A stretch of 64,000 nt of DNA from CAMCXE01 sp046347475 (GCA_046347475.1 JAXMGD010000003.1:62001-126000), one strand, 5' to 3'; counted from the first letter of the stretch, positions 16,192 through 25,483 are shown. Numbers and translations: made by a program. Notes: generated from the sequence alone by a model not told the origin.

Positions 16192-16289
16192 ACCCTATTT
16201 TAATCATTCAGCGGGTTTCGGCCCGCGTTTCAAACTCGGCGGACAAAAAACCCTAGCGAAATAACCATTCGACGAAAAAACCAGGGCGA

Positions 16290-16466
16290 AAGGTCACTCA
16301 AAATAGAGCTTTTTTAGACGCACTTAAAAGTGCCTCTCTACCCGTAGAAGCCCATATATTTGCCCAAGGAGATCACGGCTTTATTTTATTGCACATGGAG
16401 CGTTGGCAGAGTCTTATCGTGCAATGGATTGTTGCCAATGGCTGGAATAAAGCGGCACCTTTATAG
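16290..16466 (+). pseudogene. C-terminal remnant of an alpha/beta-hydrolase (esterase)
   Basis: In the frame ending at TAG 16464-16466 the translation reads RAFLDALKSASLPVEAHIF, then AQGDHGFILL, then WQSLIVQWIVANGW. This is the typical end of acetyl-esterase/BD-FAE-type hydrolases ('ALKxAGVPVELHIFxxGxHGF', with the catalytic His in HGF). No start codon or upstream hydrolase domain is in frame, and the nucleophile region is absent. Only about 55 residues survive, so this is a decayed gene fragment. The rest of 16192-16609 shows nothing recognisable. Confidence 0.65.
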
Positions 16467-16609
16467 GCTGTGCCGCTGTTGTATATGGGTTTAAAAAACT
16501 CCCTCAGTTAAAAATTAGACCTATCTCTGTTTAATCCGCCGACAGCCACGCCTGTGTAAAAAACATTTATTCAACGCCTAACACGCGCCGGGTTAACAGC
16601 CGGTGCGTT

Positions 16610-17491
16610 TTATAATTTGAGCGCGCGATTAATTAATTCACTCACCAAGGGATTGGCCAGCTGCCGCTTGACAGTGACGGCGTAAAAATTTTCAAACGCG
16701 TTGGGCAGGGTTAGGTAATGGACCAGTTTGCCCTGCTGCAATTCATCTTTTACTACCACCTCCGGCATTACCGCGAGCGCGCCTGTGTCGCGGGCGAGTA
16801 GGCGCAGCATGGCCATGTCGTCGGCCTCGGCGACTATGCGCGGTTTAAATTGTTGCTGGGCGCAGAAGCTATCGAAGGCCGAGCGCAGGGGGCTGTCGGC
16901 CACGGGGACGACCCATTCGCAGTCCCCATAACCTTGGGGAAAGGGATTACCCAAGGGCAGATGGGGCGGGCCGAGGATGGCCACGGGCTGGCGGGCCAGC
17001 AGTTGGCATTGCCATAGCTCTTGATTGCCGCTGACCACCTGTTGGTTGGTGAGGGCTAGATCGAACTCGTGGTTGGCCAAGGCGTTGAGCAGATTGACCT
17101 GGCCGCGCGCCTGCAACTGGTATTGAACATTGGGGCGGCGCAACAGCGGCTCGATAAAACTCTCCACAAAGTTGCGCGACATGGTGGTGAGCACGCCGAT
17201 GCGCAGCCGCCGCACAGCAGGCTCAATGCCCTGGCCCAACAACAATTCCAGCTCTTCGCCGCGGGTAAATATCTCCTCGGCAAACGCCAGTGCGCTCTGG
17301 CCGCTATCGGTAAGCCGCAGTTGGCGGCCCACCCGCGCGAAGAGTTCAACCCCGAGGCTCCCTTCGAGCTGGCGAATTTGGGCGGATAAAGCGGATTGGG
17401 AAATATGTAGGCTGGCGGCGGTTTTAGTGAGGTTGCCCTGTTTGGCGACGCGCCAAAAGTAGTAGAGGTGGTGGTAGTTGAGTTTGCCCAT
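16610..17491 (-). CDS. LysR-family transcriptional regulator (NhaR-like)
   Basis: The ATG at 17491 (293 residues) gives the family start MGKLNYHHLYYFW; the in-frame TTG at 17497 is less likely. Residues 5-64 form the winged helix-turn-helix with AKQGNLTKTAASLHISQSAL and QIRQLEGSLGVELF. The rest is a LysR substrate-binding domain. It is most like NhaR-type activators. It is divergent from dabB across a 114-bp region with an inverted repeat, so it most probably controls the dabB-dabA-cysD operon, as LysR genes beside other dab operons are thought to do. The effector is unknown. Confidence 0.9.
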   Translation of the reverse strand: MGKLNYHHLYYFWRVAKQGNLTKTAASLHISQSALSAQIRQLEGSLGVELFARVGRQLRLTDSGQSALAFAEEIFTRGEELELLLGQGIEPAVRRLRIGVLTTMSRNFVESFIEPLLRRPNVQYQLQARGQVNLLNALANHEFDLALTNQQVVSGNQELWQCQLLARQPVAILGPPHLPLGNPFPQGYGDCEWVVPVADSPLRSAFDSFCAQQQFKPRIVAEADDMAMLRLLARDTGALAVMPEVVVKDELQQGKLVHYLTLPNAFENFYAVTVKRQLANPLVSELINRALKL

Positions 17492-17545
17492 AGCCAAAGT
17501 ATCGTTCTTTTTTTGTGAATGAAAGCCAATAGATTATGTATTTTA

Positions 17546-17597
17546 CCTATGGGTTAGGCTAGCTCAAAATTCGCCCAACGATCACTGTTCCCATAGG
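17546..17597. promoter_or_regulatory. Candidate LysR operator between lysR and dabB
   Basis: CCTATGGG (17546-17553) and CCCATAGG (17590-17597) form an 8-bp inverted repeat with 36 bases between the arms, inside the divergent promoter region. The right arm overlaps the dabB ribosome-binding site (AGGAG). An AT-rich TATGTATTTTA lies just left of the first arm. Binding is inferred only. Confidence 0.4.
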
Positions 17598-17605
17598 AGC
17601 ACTCT

Positions 17606-19195
17606 ATGACGCTTTTGGATTGGGCCAGCGCTGCTCAGGGCCTTGGACTTTGGGGGCTTATGGCCCTGCCGCTTTTGGTAGTTGCCGCCGCCCAGTGGCG
17701 CAGCGCCTGGCCGCTGGCCCAGTGGGCCGGAGCCTTGGGGCTGCTGCTGGCCCTGGCGCTTTGGCTTGCGGCCCTCAAGGCGCCGCTGGCCAGCGGGGTG
17801 CTCAAACTGGGTTTTGTGCAGGCGAGCCTGCTGGTGTTGGTGAGCTTTCTCGGCTGGCTGATCTACCGCTACGGGGCGAGCAATTTTCAGGGCGACCCGG
17901 ATGGGCCGCGCTTTCTACGCGGCCTTGCCGGTGTGCTGTTGGCGGTGAGCAGCCTGTTGCTGGCCGATCACCTGGTGTTGTTTTGGGCCGCCTGGGTGGC
18001 GGTGAGTATCAGCCTGCATCAACTCCTATTGTTCTACCCAGACCGCCCCCGCGCCCGGCTGGCGGCCCACAAAAAATTCCTCATCGCCCGCAGTGCGGAG
18101 GGCCTCTTGGCCCTGGCCATCGGCCTTCTCTACAGTCAATCCGGCAGCTTGTCCCTCAGCGCCAATATGGCGCTGCTGGGGGCGGGCGAGCTGAGCTGGC
18201 CCCAGCAGCTAGCGGCAGTGTGTCTGGCCCTGGTCGCGCTGCTCAAGTGCGCCCAGTTGCCGCTGCATGGGTGGTTGATTCAGGTAGTGGAAGCGCCTAC
18301 GCCGGTCTCGGCGCTTTTGCATGCGGGGGTCATTAACCTAGGCGGCGTGCTCCTGTTGCTGTTTGCCCCCCTGCTCAGCCAGGCCCCGCTGGCCCAGTGG
18401 CTACTGTTGCTGGTGGCGGCGCCTTCGGCGGTACTGGCAGCGCTCATTATGACCACCCGCATCAGCCAAAAAGTGCGGCTGGCCTGGTCCACCTGCGCGC
18501 AGATGGGGCTGATGTTGGTGGAGTGCGCTTTGGGCCTGTACGAGCTGGCGCTGCTGCATCTGATAGCCCACTCCTGCTACAAGGCTCGCGCCTTCCTCGC
18601 TGCGGGCAGCGCCGTCAACGAACAGCACCTGCAGCAATTAAGCGCCGCCCTGGGCTGCCCCATGCTACCTCAGCTGCGCCACTGGCTAGGGGCGACAGCC
18701 CTGGTGTTGCCCCTACTGGCAGCAGCAGCGGTGTTGATGGCGCAGTTTTGGCTCCAGGCGCCCGGCTCCCAAGTGCCTTGGCTGCTGCTGGGCCTGGCGT
18801 TTATTACCTGGGCGGCTCAACAGTTGGCGCAACCGGCAGCCTCAGGCTGGGCCAGGGTGGCGCTGTGGGTGTCTGCAGCGGCCAGCCTTTTGGGCCTGAT
18901 GGCGGTGTACCTAGGCTTAAAAACGGCGCTGGCTGAAGCTCTGCCCATCACCCATGGGCCATACAGCCTGGCGGCTGATCTGTGGGTGGGCAGTTGGCTG
19001 GTGGTGTTAGCCATCGTCAGTTACAGCTTACAGCGCTGGCCTTTGCAGCCTCAGCTGCGACGGGCCTGGATCGCGCTCAACGGCGGGCTCTACCTCGATG
19101 AGTGGATGAGTCGTCTCACCCTGCGCCTCTGGCCCTTAAGCCTCGGCGGCCAAAGCCCAACTCCCCTCTTACTCACACCCAAGGTGCAATCATGA
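17606..19195 (+). CDS. dabB: DabB, NuoL/Mrp-like membrane subunit of the inorganic-carbon transporter
   Basis: The 529-residue protein is almost entirely hydrophobic, with roughly 13 membrane segments. It belongs to the proton-conducting NuoL/MrpA family; the helix around LLHAGVINLGGVLLLLFAPL is the usual family landmark. Fusion to a complex I operon is absent. It is followed directly by the DUF2309 gene, and this pair is the DAB inorganic-carbon accumulation complex. In that complex DabB is thought to couple cation flow to CO2 hydration by DabA. AGGAG lies 6 bases before the ATG. The stop overlaps the dabA start (ATGA, 19192-19195), indicating translational coupling. Confidence 0.9.
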   Translation: MTLLDWASAAQGLGLWGLMALPLLVVAAAQWRSAWPLAQWAGALGLLLALALWLAALKAPLASGVLKLGFVQASLLVLVSFLGWLIYRYGASNFQGDPDGPRFLRGLAGVLLAVSSLLLADHLVLFWAAWVAVSISLHQLLLFYPDRPRARLAAHKKFLIARSAEGLLALAIGLLYSQSGSLSLSANMALLGAGELSWPQQLAAVCLALVALLKCAQLPLHGWLIQVVEAPTPVSALLHAGVINLGGVLLLLFAPLLSQAPLAQWLLLLVAAPSAVLAALIMTTRISQKVRLAWSTCAQMGLMLVECALGLYELALLHLIAHSCYKARAFLAAGSAVNEQHLQQLSAALGCPMLPQLRHWLGATALVLPLLAAAAVLMAQFWLQAPGSQVPWLLLGLAFITWAAQQLAQPAASGWARVALWVSAAASLLGLMAVYLGLKTALAEALPITHGPYSLAADLWVGSWLVVLAIVSYSLQRWPLQPQLRRAWIALNGGLYLDEWMSRLTLRLWPLSLGGQSPTPLLLTPKVQS

Positions 19196-21693
19196 GCCCA
19201 TCCCTCGCCCACACCCCGTCTGAGCTAGCCCCGTCACCCGCCCTGCAAGCCGCCTGCGAGGCCTGTGCGCGCATTGCGCCAGTGTGGCCGTTGGATAAGA
19301 GTGTTGCCGTAAACCCCTGGTGGCACTGGCGGGAGAGGCCGATGGCGGAGGTTGCCGCCCAGCTAGGCGTGCTGGGCTCTGTCCGCATGCTGATGCCGAG
19401 GGACTACTACCGCGCACTCTGGCCCCAGGTAATCAGCCCCCTTGCGCTGCGCCTAGCCGCTGAAGAGTGCGCATTACCCTTAAGCGAAACGGCCCTGTTG
19501 GCGGCCCTCGACCACAAGGAACATTGGCCAAAGTGGAAAAACCTCTGCGATTGGCTGGATGAGCAACCGGAGCAGGCCAACAAGATGCCCTGGCAGGCGG
19601 AAATCACCCAGCAGATTAGCCAATCCTGCGGCCTGTATTTCAGTTACCCGGAGCACCAAGCGGGCCCGCTGGCCGCACCGGGGCGCTTTTATAACTTTTG
19701 GCGGGAGATGATCGGCCAGGATGCCGGCCTGGCTATCTTGATGGCGGCGCCCAAGCTGCAGCGCTTTTTCCGCCGACTACCCCACAGCCCTGCTGATGTG
19801 ATCGACGCCGTTTACCACCAGCTACAGGCACTCACCGGCATAGACACAGGCGCATTCAGTGCTTACTGCCAAGCCTTGCTGCTGGACATAAACGGCTGGG
19901 CGGCGGTGTTCGCCCGCGCTCAAGAGGATCACCCCGGCCAGGCGGCAGCAGGCGAGGGGCTGAGCCTCAGCTGCGTAGGAGACCTCTTAGCGGCGCGGCT
20001 GGCCTGGGAGTGGGCACTTTTAGATGTGATCGCCGAAGATCCCCTCAAGCACTCCCTGCGCACGCGTTTTGTCGACCAGTTCAGCCGCCTCCCCGATTGG
20101 CAGGCCAGCCTGCAGGACACCCTCAAACCCCTCTGGGTGTGGCAGCGGGCCCTTGAGCTGAGCCTGCAGGCCGATTTCGCCCGTCAACTCACAGCCCCGG
20201 CGCCCCAGCAAACCCCAGCGGCGCCTACTCTGCAGGCGGTGTTTTGTATTGATGTGCGCTCAGAACCTATGCGGCGCGCCCTGGAGTCGGTAGCGCCGCA
20301 GATTCAAACCCTCGGCTTTGCAGGGTTCTTCGGCTTGCCCATGGACTATCAGCCCTATGCCAGTGGCCCCAAACGCCCCCAGCTACCGGCGCTGCTCAAA
20401 CCCAGCCTCAGCGCCCGCCCGCTGCTGGCGCAGGGTCAAGAGCGCAAGCGACTGGCCCCCCTGCTCAGCCTGCACCGCCAAACCCACACGGGCCAGCAGG
20501 CCGCCGCCACCTTCGGCTGGGTGGAGGCTAAGGGCATCTTCGACGGCCTTCGGCTGCTGGCCCAGAGCTTTGGGCGCGGCCATCTGGCCAACCCACTTAG
20601 CCGCTGTGACGGCGTCACCGGCTGGCAGCTCTGGCGCGATGGGGCCCCCCTCAGCGATGCGGCCATTGCCGAATTACTCGCCACGGTACTGCGCCATATG
20701 GGCTTAACTGAGGGCTTTGCGCCACGGGTTCTGCTGGTGGCCCACGGCAGCAGCACCGCCAATAACCCCCTGGCCGCCAGCCTGGACTGCGGCGCCTGCG
20801 GCGGACAATCCGGCGAGGTCAATGTGCGGGTGCTGGCCTATTACCTCAACCGCCCCACTGTGCGCACAGCACTTGCGGCCCGAGGCATCAGGATTCCAGA
20901 TACCTGTCGGTTTATCGCCTGTCTGCACAACACCACCACCGATGACCTCAGCTGGTTTGGATCAGAGGGAGATGTGGAACCTGAAGCCTGGCACAGCTGG
21001 CTTAAACTGGCCGCCGAGCGGGCCCGCGCCCTGCGCGCAGGCGCCTTCGCCCTCTCGGCCACCAGCCCCCTCGGCCAGCAACGCGCCTTTGCCGCCCGCA
21101 GCCGGGATTGGGCCCAACTGCGCCCGGAGCGGGGGTTGGCGAATAATGCGGCGTTTATCGTTGCGCCGCGGGCCGCCACCGTTCACCTTAACTTGGCCGG
21201 GCGGGCGTTTCTGCACGACTATGACTGGCCGCGCGATAAAGACTTTGCCACCTTAGAACTGATCATGACTGCGCCCATGGTCGTCACCCAATGGATCAAC
21301 CTGCAGTACTACGCCTCCACCACCGACAACCGCCACTACGGCAGCGGCAACAAGCTGCTGCACAACGTAGTGGGTGGCAACCTGGGTGTATTTGAGGGCA
21401 ACGGCGGCGATTTGCGCATCGGCCTGCCGCTGCAATCCCTCCACGATGGCCAGCAGTGGCGCCACCAACCGGTGCGTCTGAGCGTCTACCTGGCCGCGCC
21501 TCGCGCCGCCATAGCCGACATAGTGGCGCGCCACCCCATGCTGGCCGATCTGATCAACCAAGATTGGCTCTATGTGTTGCAGTGGGATGAGGCCAGCCAC
21601 ACGATTGCCCGCTACTACCGGGGCCAGTGGCTCCCCCAACCGACACTCACAGCGGCCAGCTCAGCGCCGAAGGAGGCACCGTGCATGGCTTGA
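19192..21693 (+). CDS. dabA: DabA (DUF2309/UPF0753), carbonic-anhydrase-like subunit
   Basis: I chose ATG 19192 (833 residues), which overlaps the dabB stop. The frame stays open further upstream inside dabB. The beta-carbonic-anhydrase-like zinc site known for the Halothiobacillus protein is intact: Cys352 and Asp354 in FCIDVRSEP, His518 in VAHGSS and Cys533 in LDCGACGG. The 15-residue spacing between His and the last Cys matches. DabA is the peripheral cytoplasmic partner of DabB and is thought to hydrate CO2 to bicarbonate vectorially. Presence in a non-carbon-fixing bacterium would fit anaplerotic supply of bicarbonate at air CO2 (inference). The 3' end overlaps cysD by 13 bases. Confidence 0.95.
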   Translation: MSPSLAHTPSELAPSPALQAACEACARIAPVWPLDKSVAVNPWWHWRERPMAEVAAQLGVLGSVRMLMPRDYYRALWPQVISPLALRLAAEECALPLSETALLAALDHKEHWPKWKNLCDWLDEQPEQANKMPWQAEITQQISQSCGLYFSYPEHQAGPLAAPGRFYNFWREMIGQDAGLAILMAAPKLQRFFRRLPHSPADVIDAVYHQLQALTGIDTGAFSAYCQALLLDINGWAAVFARAQEDHPGQAAAGEGLSLSCVGDLLAARLAWEWALLDVIAEDPLKHSLRTRFVDQFSRLPDWQASLQDTLKPLWVWQRALELSLQADFARQLTAPAPQQTPAAPTLQAVFCIDVRSEPMRRALESVAPQIQTLGFAGFFGLPMDYQPYASGPKRPQLPALLKPSLSARPLLAQGQERKRLAPLLSLHRQTHTGQQAAATFGWVEAKGIFDGLRLLAQSFGRGHLANPLSRCDGVTGWQLWRDGAPLSDAAIAELLATVLRHMGLTEGFAPRVLLVAHGSSTANNPLAASLDCGACGGQSGEVNVRVLAYYLNRPTVRTALAARGIRIPDTCRFIACLHNTTTDDLSWFGSEGDVEPEAWHSWLKLAAERARALRAGAFALSATSPLGQQRAFAARSRDWAQLRPERGLANNAAFIVAPRAATVHLNLAGRAFLHDYDWPRDKDFATLELIMTAPMVVTQWINLQYYASTTDNRHYGSGNKLLHNVVGGNLGVFEGNGGDLRIGLPLQSLHDGQQWRHQPVRLSVYLAAPRAAIADIVARHPMLADLINQDWLYVLQWDEASHTIARYYRGQWLPQPTLTAASSAPKEAPCMA

Positions 21694-22601
21694 GCCACCT
21701 AGAGGCCCTGGAGGCGGAGGCCATCGGCATACTGCGTGAGGTGGCCGCAAGCTTTGCCAAGCCGTGTATGTTTTACTCCATCGGTAAGGATTCCACGGTC
21801 ATGCTGCACCTGGCGCGCAAGGCCTTTTGGCCAGCGCCGGTGCCTTTTACCCTGCTGCATATAGACACCACTTGGGAGTTCGCCGAAATGGCGCGCTTTC
21901 GCGATGAGCTGGTGGAGCGCTACTCGCTCAGGCTGCTGGTACACACTAACCACGAGGCCCTCGCCCAGGGTGTTCACCCTATTGAATCCGGCTCCGTGCG
22001 CTACAACGATTTGATGAAAACCCAGGCGCTCAAACAGGCTCTGCGGCAGCATCCGTTTGAGGCCGCCCTTGGCGGTGCCCGGCGGGATGAGGAAAAATCC
22101 CGCGCCAAGGAACGGGTGTTCTCGGTGCGCGATGCCCATCAAAGCTGGGATCCGAAAAACCAGCGGCCTGAGTTGTGGAACATCTACAACACCCAACTCA
22201 ACCCCGGTGAGAGCGTGCGGGTGTTCCCGCTTTCCAACTGGACCGAGCTGGATATTTGGCTGTACATACTGCGCGAACGCATCGACCTGGTGTCCCTCTA
22301 CTTTGCCGCGCCCCGCCAGACCTGGCTGAGTGATGAGTCAAAGCAGGTGTTTATCCTCGACGATGACCGCATGCTGCCCTACCTGAGCGCCACCGAACGG
22401 GCCTCCATCGCCCCGCGCACTGTGCGCTGCCGCACCCTCGGCTGCTACCCGCAAACGGGCGCGGTGGTCAGTGAGGCTCAGGACGTGGCGGGGATTATTC
22501 AGGAGTTATTGCTCAGCACAACCAGTGAACGGGAGGGGCGAATGCTGGACAAGGATCAGGTGGGGTCCATGGAGAAGAAAAAGCGTGAGGGATATTTTTA
22601 G
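21681..22601 (+). CDS. cysD: Sulfate adenylyltransferase subunit 2
   Basis: The GTG at 21681 follows AAGGAGG (21670-21676) and gives the canonical CysD start (HLEALEAEAIGILREVA), so I prefer it to the longer frame from 21627. The 306-residue protein is full length. It has the PP-loop ATP motif SIGKDS (33-38), the family blocks HIDTTWEF, GARRDEEKSRAKER and PLSNWTELDIW, and the usual C-terminus GSMEKKKREGYF. CysD adenylates sulfate to APS, normally with the GTPase CysN. No cysN follows; the next gene is convergent. It overlaps dabA by 13 bases and so is probably co-expressed with the carbon transporter. Confidence 0.92.
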   Translation: MHGLSHLEALEAEAIGILREVAASFAKPCMFYSIGKDSTVMLHLARKAFWPAPVPFTLLHIDTTWEFAEMARFRDELVERYSLRLLVHTNHEALAQGVHPIESGSVRYNDLMKTQALKQALRQHPFEAALGGARRDEEKSRAKERVFSVRDAHQSWDPKNQRPELWNIYNTQLNPGESVRVFPLSNWTELDIWLYILRERIDLVSLYFAAPRQTWLSDESKQVFILDDDRMLPYLSATERASIAPRTVRCRTLGCYPQTGAVVSEAQDVAGIIQELLLSTTSEREGRMLDKDQVGSMEKKKREGYF

Positions 22602-22618
22602 GCAGGCGGTTTCTAGGT

Positions 22619-23959
22619 TCATTCGCCTCGGGTTTTATGCGCAGAAGGCTTTTTAGGCTTGGGCCGCACCTCTTGGGGTTTCATGCCCACCAGACCTGCC
22701 CGCCTGCGCCAGTGCAGGCGCCACCAGGCCTTGAGGAGTTGCTCGAAGGCCTGCTCCAACTCGTTAAGCAGCCCGCTGGAAATGATGAGGTCTGTATACA
22801 CCGGCTCATCCTCATAAGTTAAGGGGTTAAGCCGCAGGGCGGCGCGCAACAGGTCCAGGCGTACCATTAGGTGCTCTTTGGTGGTGGTGGCGAGCACAAT
22901 AAAACAGGGGCCGCGCCAGCGCGCCACCACCCCTATGTCGTCTTTGGTGTAGCGCTTTAGGCGCTCGGCAAATTCCACCTGCACTTCGTGGGGCAGGCTC
23001 TGGCCTGTGAAACGGCCCGCCAGGGGGCTGGCCACTAGCTCCAACACCACAAACGGCAGGCGCGGGCGGGCGCCCTGCTCCAGTAATTCCACCAGCGCCA
23101 GCACCAGGCCGGTGTGGTCCAGGCACTGGGTGGCGCGGTCGCGGAAGTTGTTGTAGCGGCGAAAATCGGCCGTGGGTTTGTAGCCGCTGATACTCTCGTG
23201 TAGCTCCTGCCAGGCTGGACGCTCCCTCTGCCACTGGCGCGCCACCTGCCAAACGCCCATTAGCAGATAGAAACTGACCAGGGCACACCACAGCAGAATG
23301 AATAGGATCAATACGCTGCTCAGTTGCAACCGATCGCCGATAAATTCCAGGGCCAAAAGCTCTATATCGTAGGTGCCAGGCTGGGTGGGTGCCGGTAGGT
23401 CGAGGCCGATTAAGACCACATTGGCAAAATCCAACTGGGCGAATTCGCGCCGGGGGGCGAATTCGCGCACCCACCAGTCCGCAACTGAAAAGCCCGCCAG
23501 GGGCAGCTCCAGCAACTGGCCCTGCTCGCCGGGGCTGAAGACATAGCCCTGAAATTTCGCGGTTTCCATTTGGCCCGGTTTAGAAAAGCGAGGGTCGAAT
23601 ACCCGCATGTGCAGCCGCAAGACCGTGCCCGGCCCCTTCAGCCGCACCTGAATGCGCAGGCGGTCGTAGGCGCTGAGGTCGCGGCCCCGGCCCGCCTCGT
23701 CCTTAAGGTTGATCTGCATGGCGCAGAAGGGGTCTTGGGTTTGCGGTTGAATCACACATTGATAACGCTGCTCGCTCAACCACTTAGCCTCGGTCTGGCC
23801 ACCTTTGTTTTTATCGGTGATCAGCAGGCGGTTAAATTGGCTTTGCTCGGTGAGGTTCCAGTGGCGCTTGGGCAGCAGCGGGAAACAGATCAGGGCAACG
23901 CCCGCCAGCGCCGTCAGTAGCCATCCGGCAATAAAATAAGGCCGCCTACTCAAGCTCAA
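22619..23959 (-). CDS. Membrane protein with degenerate GGDEF domain (first of a tandem pair)
   Basis: The 446-residue protein has a membrane segment at ~10-28, a ~190-residue periplasmic domain and a second membrane segment at ~217-238. A cytoplasmic domain follows that resembles GGDEF in fold pattern but has lost the active site. At the position of GGDEF it reads RGPCF (349-353) after VVARW, and no RxxD I-site precedes it. It cannot be a cyclase by known rules. The periplasmic part shares motifs with the next gene's product (LRIQ, FxxADWW, LGVDL/IGLDL, ELxxLA), so the two are paralogues. Its start overlaps the neighbour's end by 14 bases. Charged residues fill the C-terminal tail. Confidence 0.75.
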   Translation of the reverse strand: MSLSRRPYFIAGWLLTALAGVALICFPLLPKRHWNLTEQSQFNRLLITDKNKGGQTEAKWLSEQRYQCVIQPQTQDPFCAMQINLKDEAGRGRDLSAYDRLRIQVRLKGPGTVLRLHMRVFDPRFSKPGQMETAKFQGYVFSPGEQGQLLELPLAGFSVADWWVREFAPRREFAQLDFANVVLIGLDLPAPTQPGTYDIELLALEFIGDRLQLSSVLILFILLWCALVSFYLLMGVWQVARQWQRERPAWQELHESISGYKPTADFRRYNNFRDRATQCLDHTGLVLALVELLEQGARPRLPFVVLELVASPLAGRFTGQSLPHEVQVEFAERLKRYTKDDIGVVARWRGPCFIVLATTTKEHLMVRLDLLRAALRLNPLTYEDEPVYTDLIISSGLLNELEQAFEQLLKAWWRLHWRRRAGLVGMKPQEVRPKPKKPSAHKTRGE

Positions 23960-25256
23960 ATACTCCGCAATCCAATACCCGGTTGCCCTGGCTGAGCGCC
24001 GTGTTTAAGGCCAGCTCGCAGCGGTTGTAGCCCTCCTCTAACGGAGCTTGCGCGGGGAACAAAATCACCCCGATGGAGGCGCTCAGCACTAGGGGGGCAG
24101 GCTCATCAAAGCTGATGAGGTTAATGTGGTGGCGCAGCTTTTCCGCCAGCTGCAACGCCTTGGCGTGGCTGGTTAAGGGGCACAGGAGAATAAACTGGCC
24201 CTCGTGCCAGCGGGCTAATTTATCCTGCGGCCGCATATGGCTTTTGAGGGCGTCGGCCATGGCGAGCAGGGCTTGGTCTTTGGCCTCCCGGCCAAACTGT
24301 TCGCCAATACTGGTGTACTGGTCCAGGTTAACCACCAAAAGCGCCATGCTGTCGTTATCCGCCCAGAGGCGGCTCGCTTGGGTCCAGTAATCGATAAACC
24401 CCTGGCGGTTGTATATGCCGGTGAGATCATCCTGCGGAATCTCACAAAAAGCGGGCGCACTCTCTTCAAACTCCACCACGGCGGGCCGTTGGGCCTCGAT
24501 ATTGGCCTGGGCTTGGGCCAGCAGCAGGCGTCGCAACCACAGCCGCTGCAGACTCAAAAAGGTCAACAAGGCCGTCCAAAGGCCGAGCAGGCTTAGGTAA
24601 CAGGTTTGCACCCCAATGTAGGGCCGCAGCAGGGCTAATTGCGCCAGCTGCAATTCGTGATCCCCTAAGGCTGAGGGAGTCGACAGGTCTACGCCGAGGC
24701 TTGTGACATGGTCAAAGCGGGCCAGGTTGTAGGGGCTGGCCACCGGGTGGCTGGCCAGCCACCAATCGGCCAGGGCAAATTCGTTAAAGCCTATATCCAC
24801 CGGCTGATTGGCATCCTGGGCGGGCAGCATCATCTGGTTGTACTGAGCGTCTTCAGGCAGCGTGCCCAGGGCCCCCGGTACCTTGTTGCGCACATAGAGG
24901 CGAAAAAATGTGTTTTTCGATTGCGCCGCCAACTGAATCCTCAAGCCATAGGCGCCCTGCCAATCCAGGCTGGGCTCAAAGGCCAGGCTGAAGCCACAGG
25001 CCTTGGCGGCATACTCAGCGCGCACCCGACAGATCCAATGCAGTTTTTCTTTATTCAGCCACTGCACGTCTTGGTCGGTGTCGTCGGCGTAGATGGAGGA
25101 GCGCAGGCTGGCTTGATTCTGCAGCAGCGAGGTGACCCGCATGGGCAAGAGGTGAGGCAAAGGCAGGCACAGCAGGCTCACAACAACAGCACCGAGCAGC
25201 CATTTATCCTGCCGCGTCAGTACTGTGCGCAGAAATCCGTACCGCCCCACCATCAC
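23946..25256 (-). CDS. Membrane protein with degenerate GGDEF domain that keeps the I-site
   Basis: The 436-residue protein has a membrane segment at ~18-38, a periplasmic domain, and a second membrane segment near 210-230. A recognisable GGDEF domain begins at DDLTGIYNRQGFIDYW. The signature loop is HEGQF (351-355), so catalysis is unlikely. The c-di-GMP-binding I-site RPQD (342-345) is kept at the exact five-residue spacing. It may therefore be a c-di-GMP receptor rather than an enzyme (inference). It is upstream of and overlaps its paralogue, so the two are probably one transcript and may act as a heteromeric sensor. Confidence 0.8.
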   Translation of the reverse strand: MMVGRYGFLRTVLTRQDKWLLGAVVVSLLCLPLPHLLPMRVTSLLQNQASLRSSIYADDTDQDVQWLNKEKLHWICRVRAEYAAKACGFSLAFEPSLDWQGAYGLRIQLAAQSKNTFFRLYVRNKVPGALGTLPEDAQYNQMMLPAQDANQPVDIGFNEFALADWWLASHPVASPYNLARFDHVTSLGVDLSTPSALGDHELQLAQLALLRPYIGVQTCYLSLLGLWTALLTFLSLQRLWLRRLLLAQAQANIEAQRPAVVEFEESAPAFCEIPQDDLTGIYNRQGFIDYWTQASRLWADNDSMALLVVNLDQYTSIGEQFGREAKDQALLAMADALKSHMRPQDKLARWHEGQFILLCPLTSHAKALQLAEKLRHHINLISFDEPAPLVLSASIGVILFPAQAPLEEGYNRCELALNTALSQGNRVLDCGVFELE

Positions 25257-25483
25257 ATGCCTTCTGTCGTGAATTCAGCCTTAAGCATAGTCGGCTTTTA
25301 CAGCCTGGCCGCACTTGCCGATGGGATCGAGCCTTGAACTTAAAAAAACGCTGAATAATGTGGACGGCCGCAGGCCAACAGGCGCCCTAGAGGTTTCCCT
25401 TAACTTAAGGGCACCTACTCTAAGGCTGTCGGGCGCTGTGCAGGCTGCCCCGCCCGCCTCAAGGAGGCGGCGGGACCTGTTGG

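Noticed and set aside
21253..21639. 128-codon antisense frame in dabA
   Set aside because: Shadow of a strongly conserved gene; no independent evidence.
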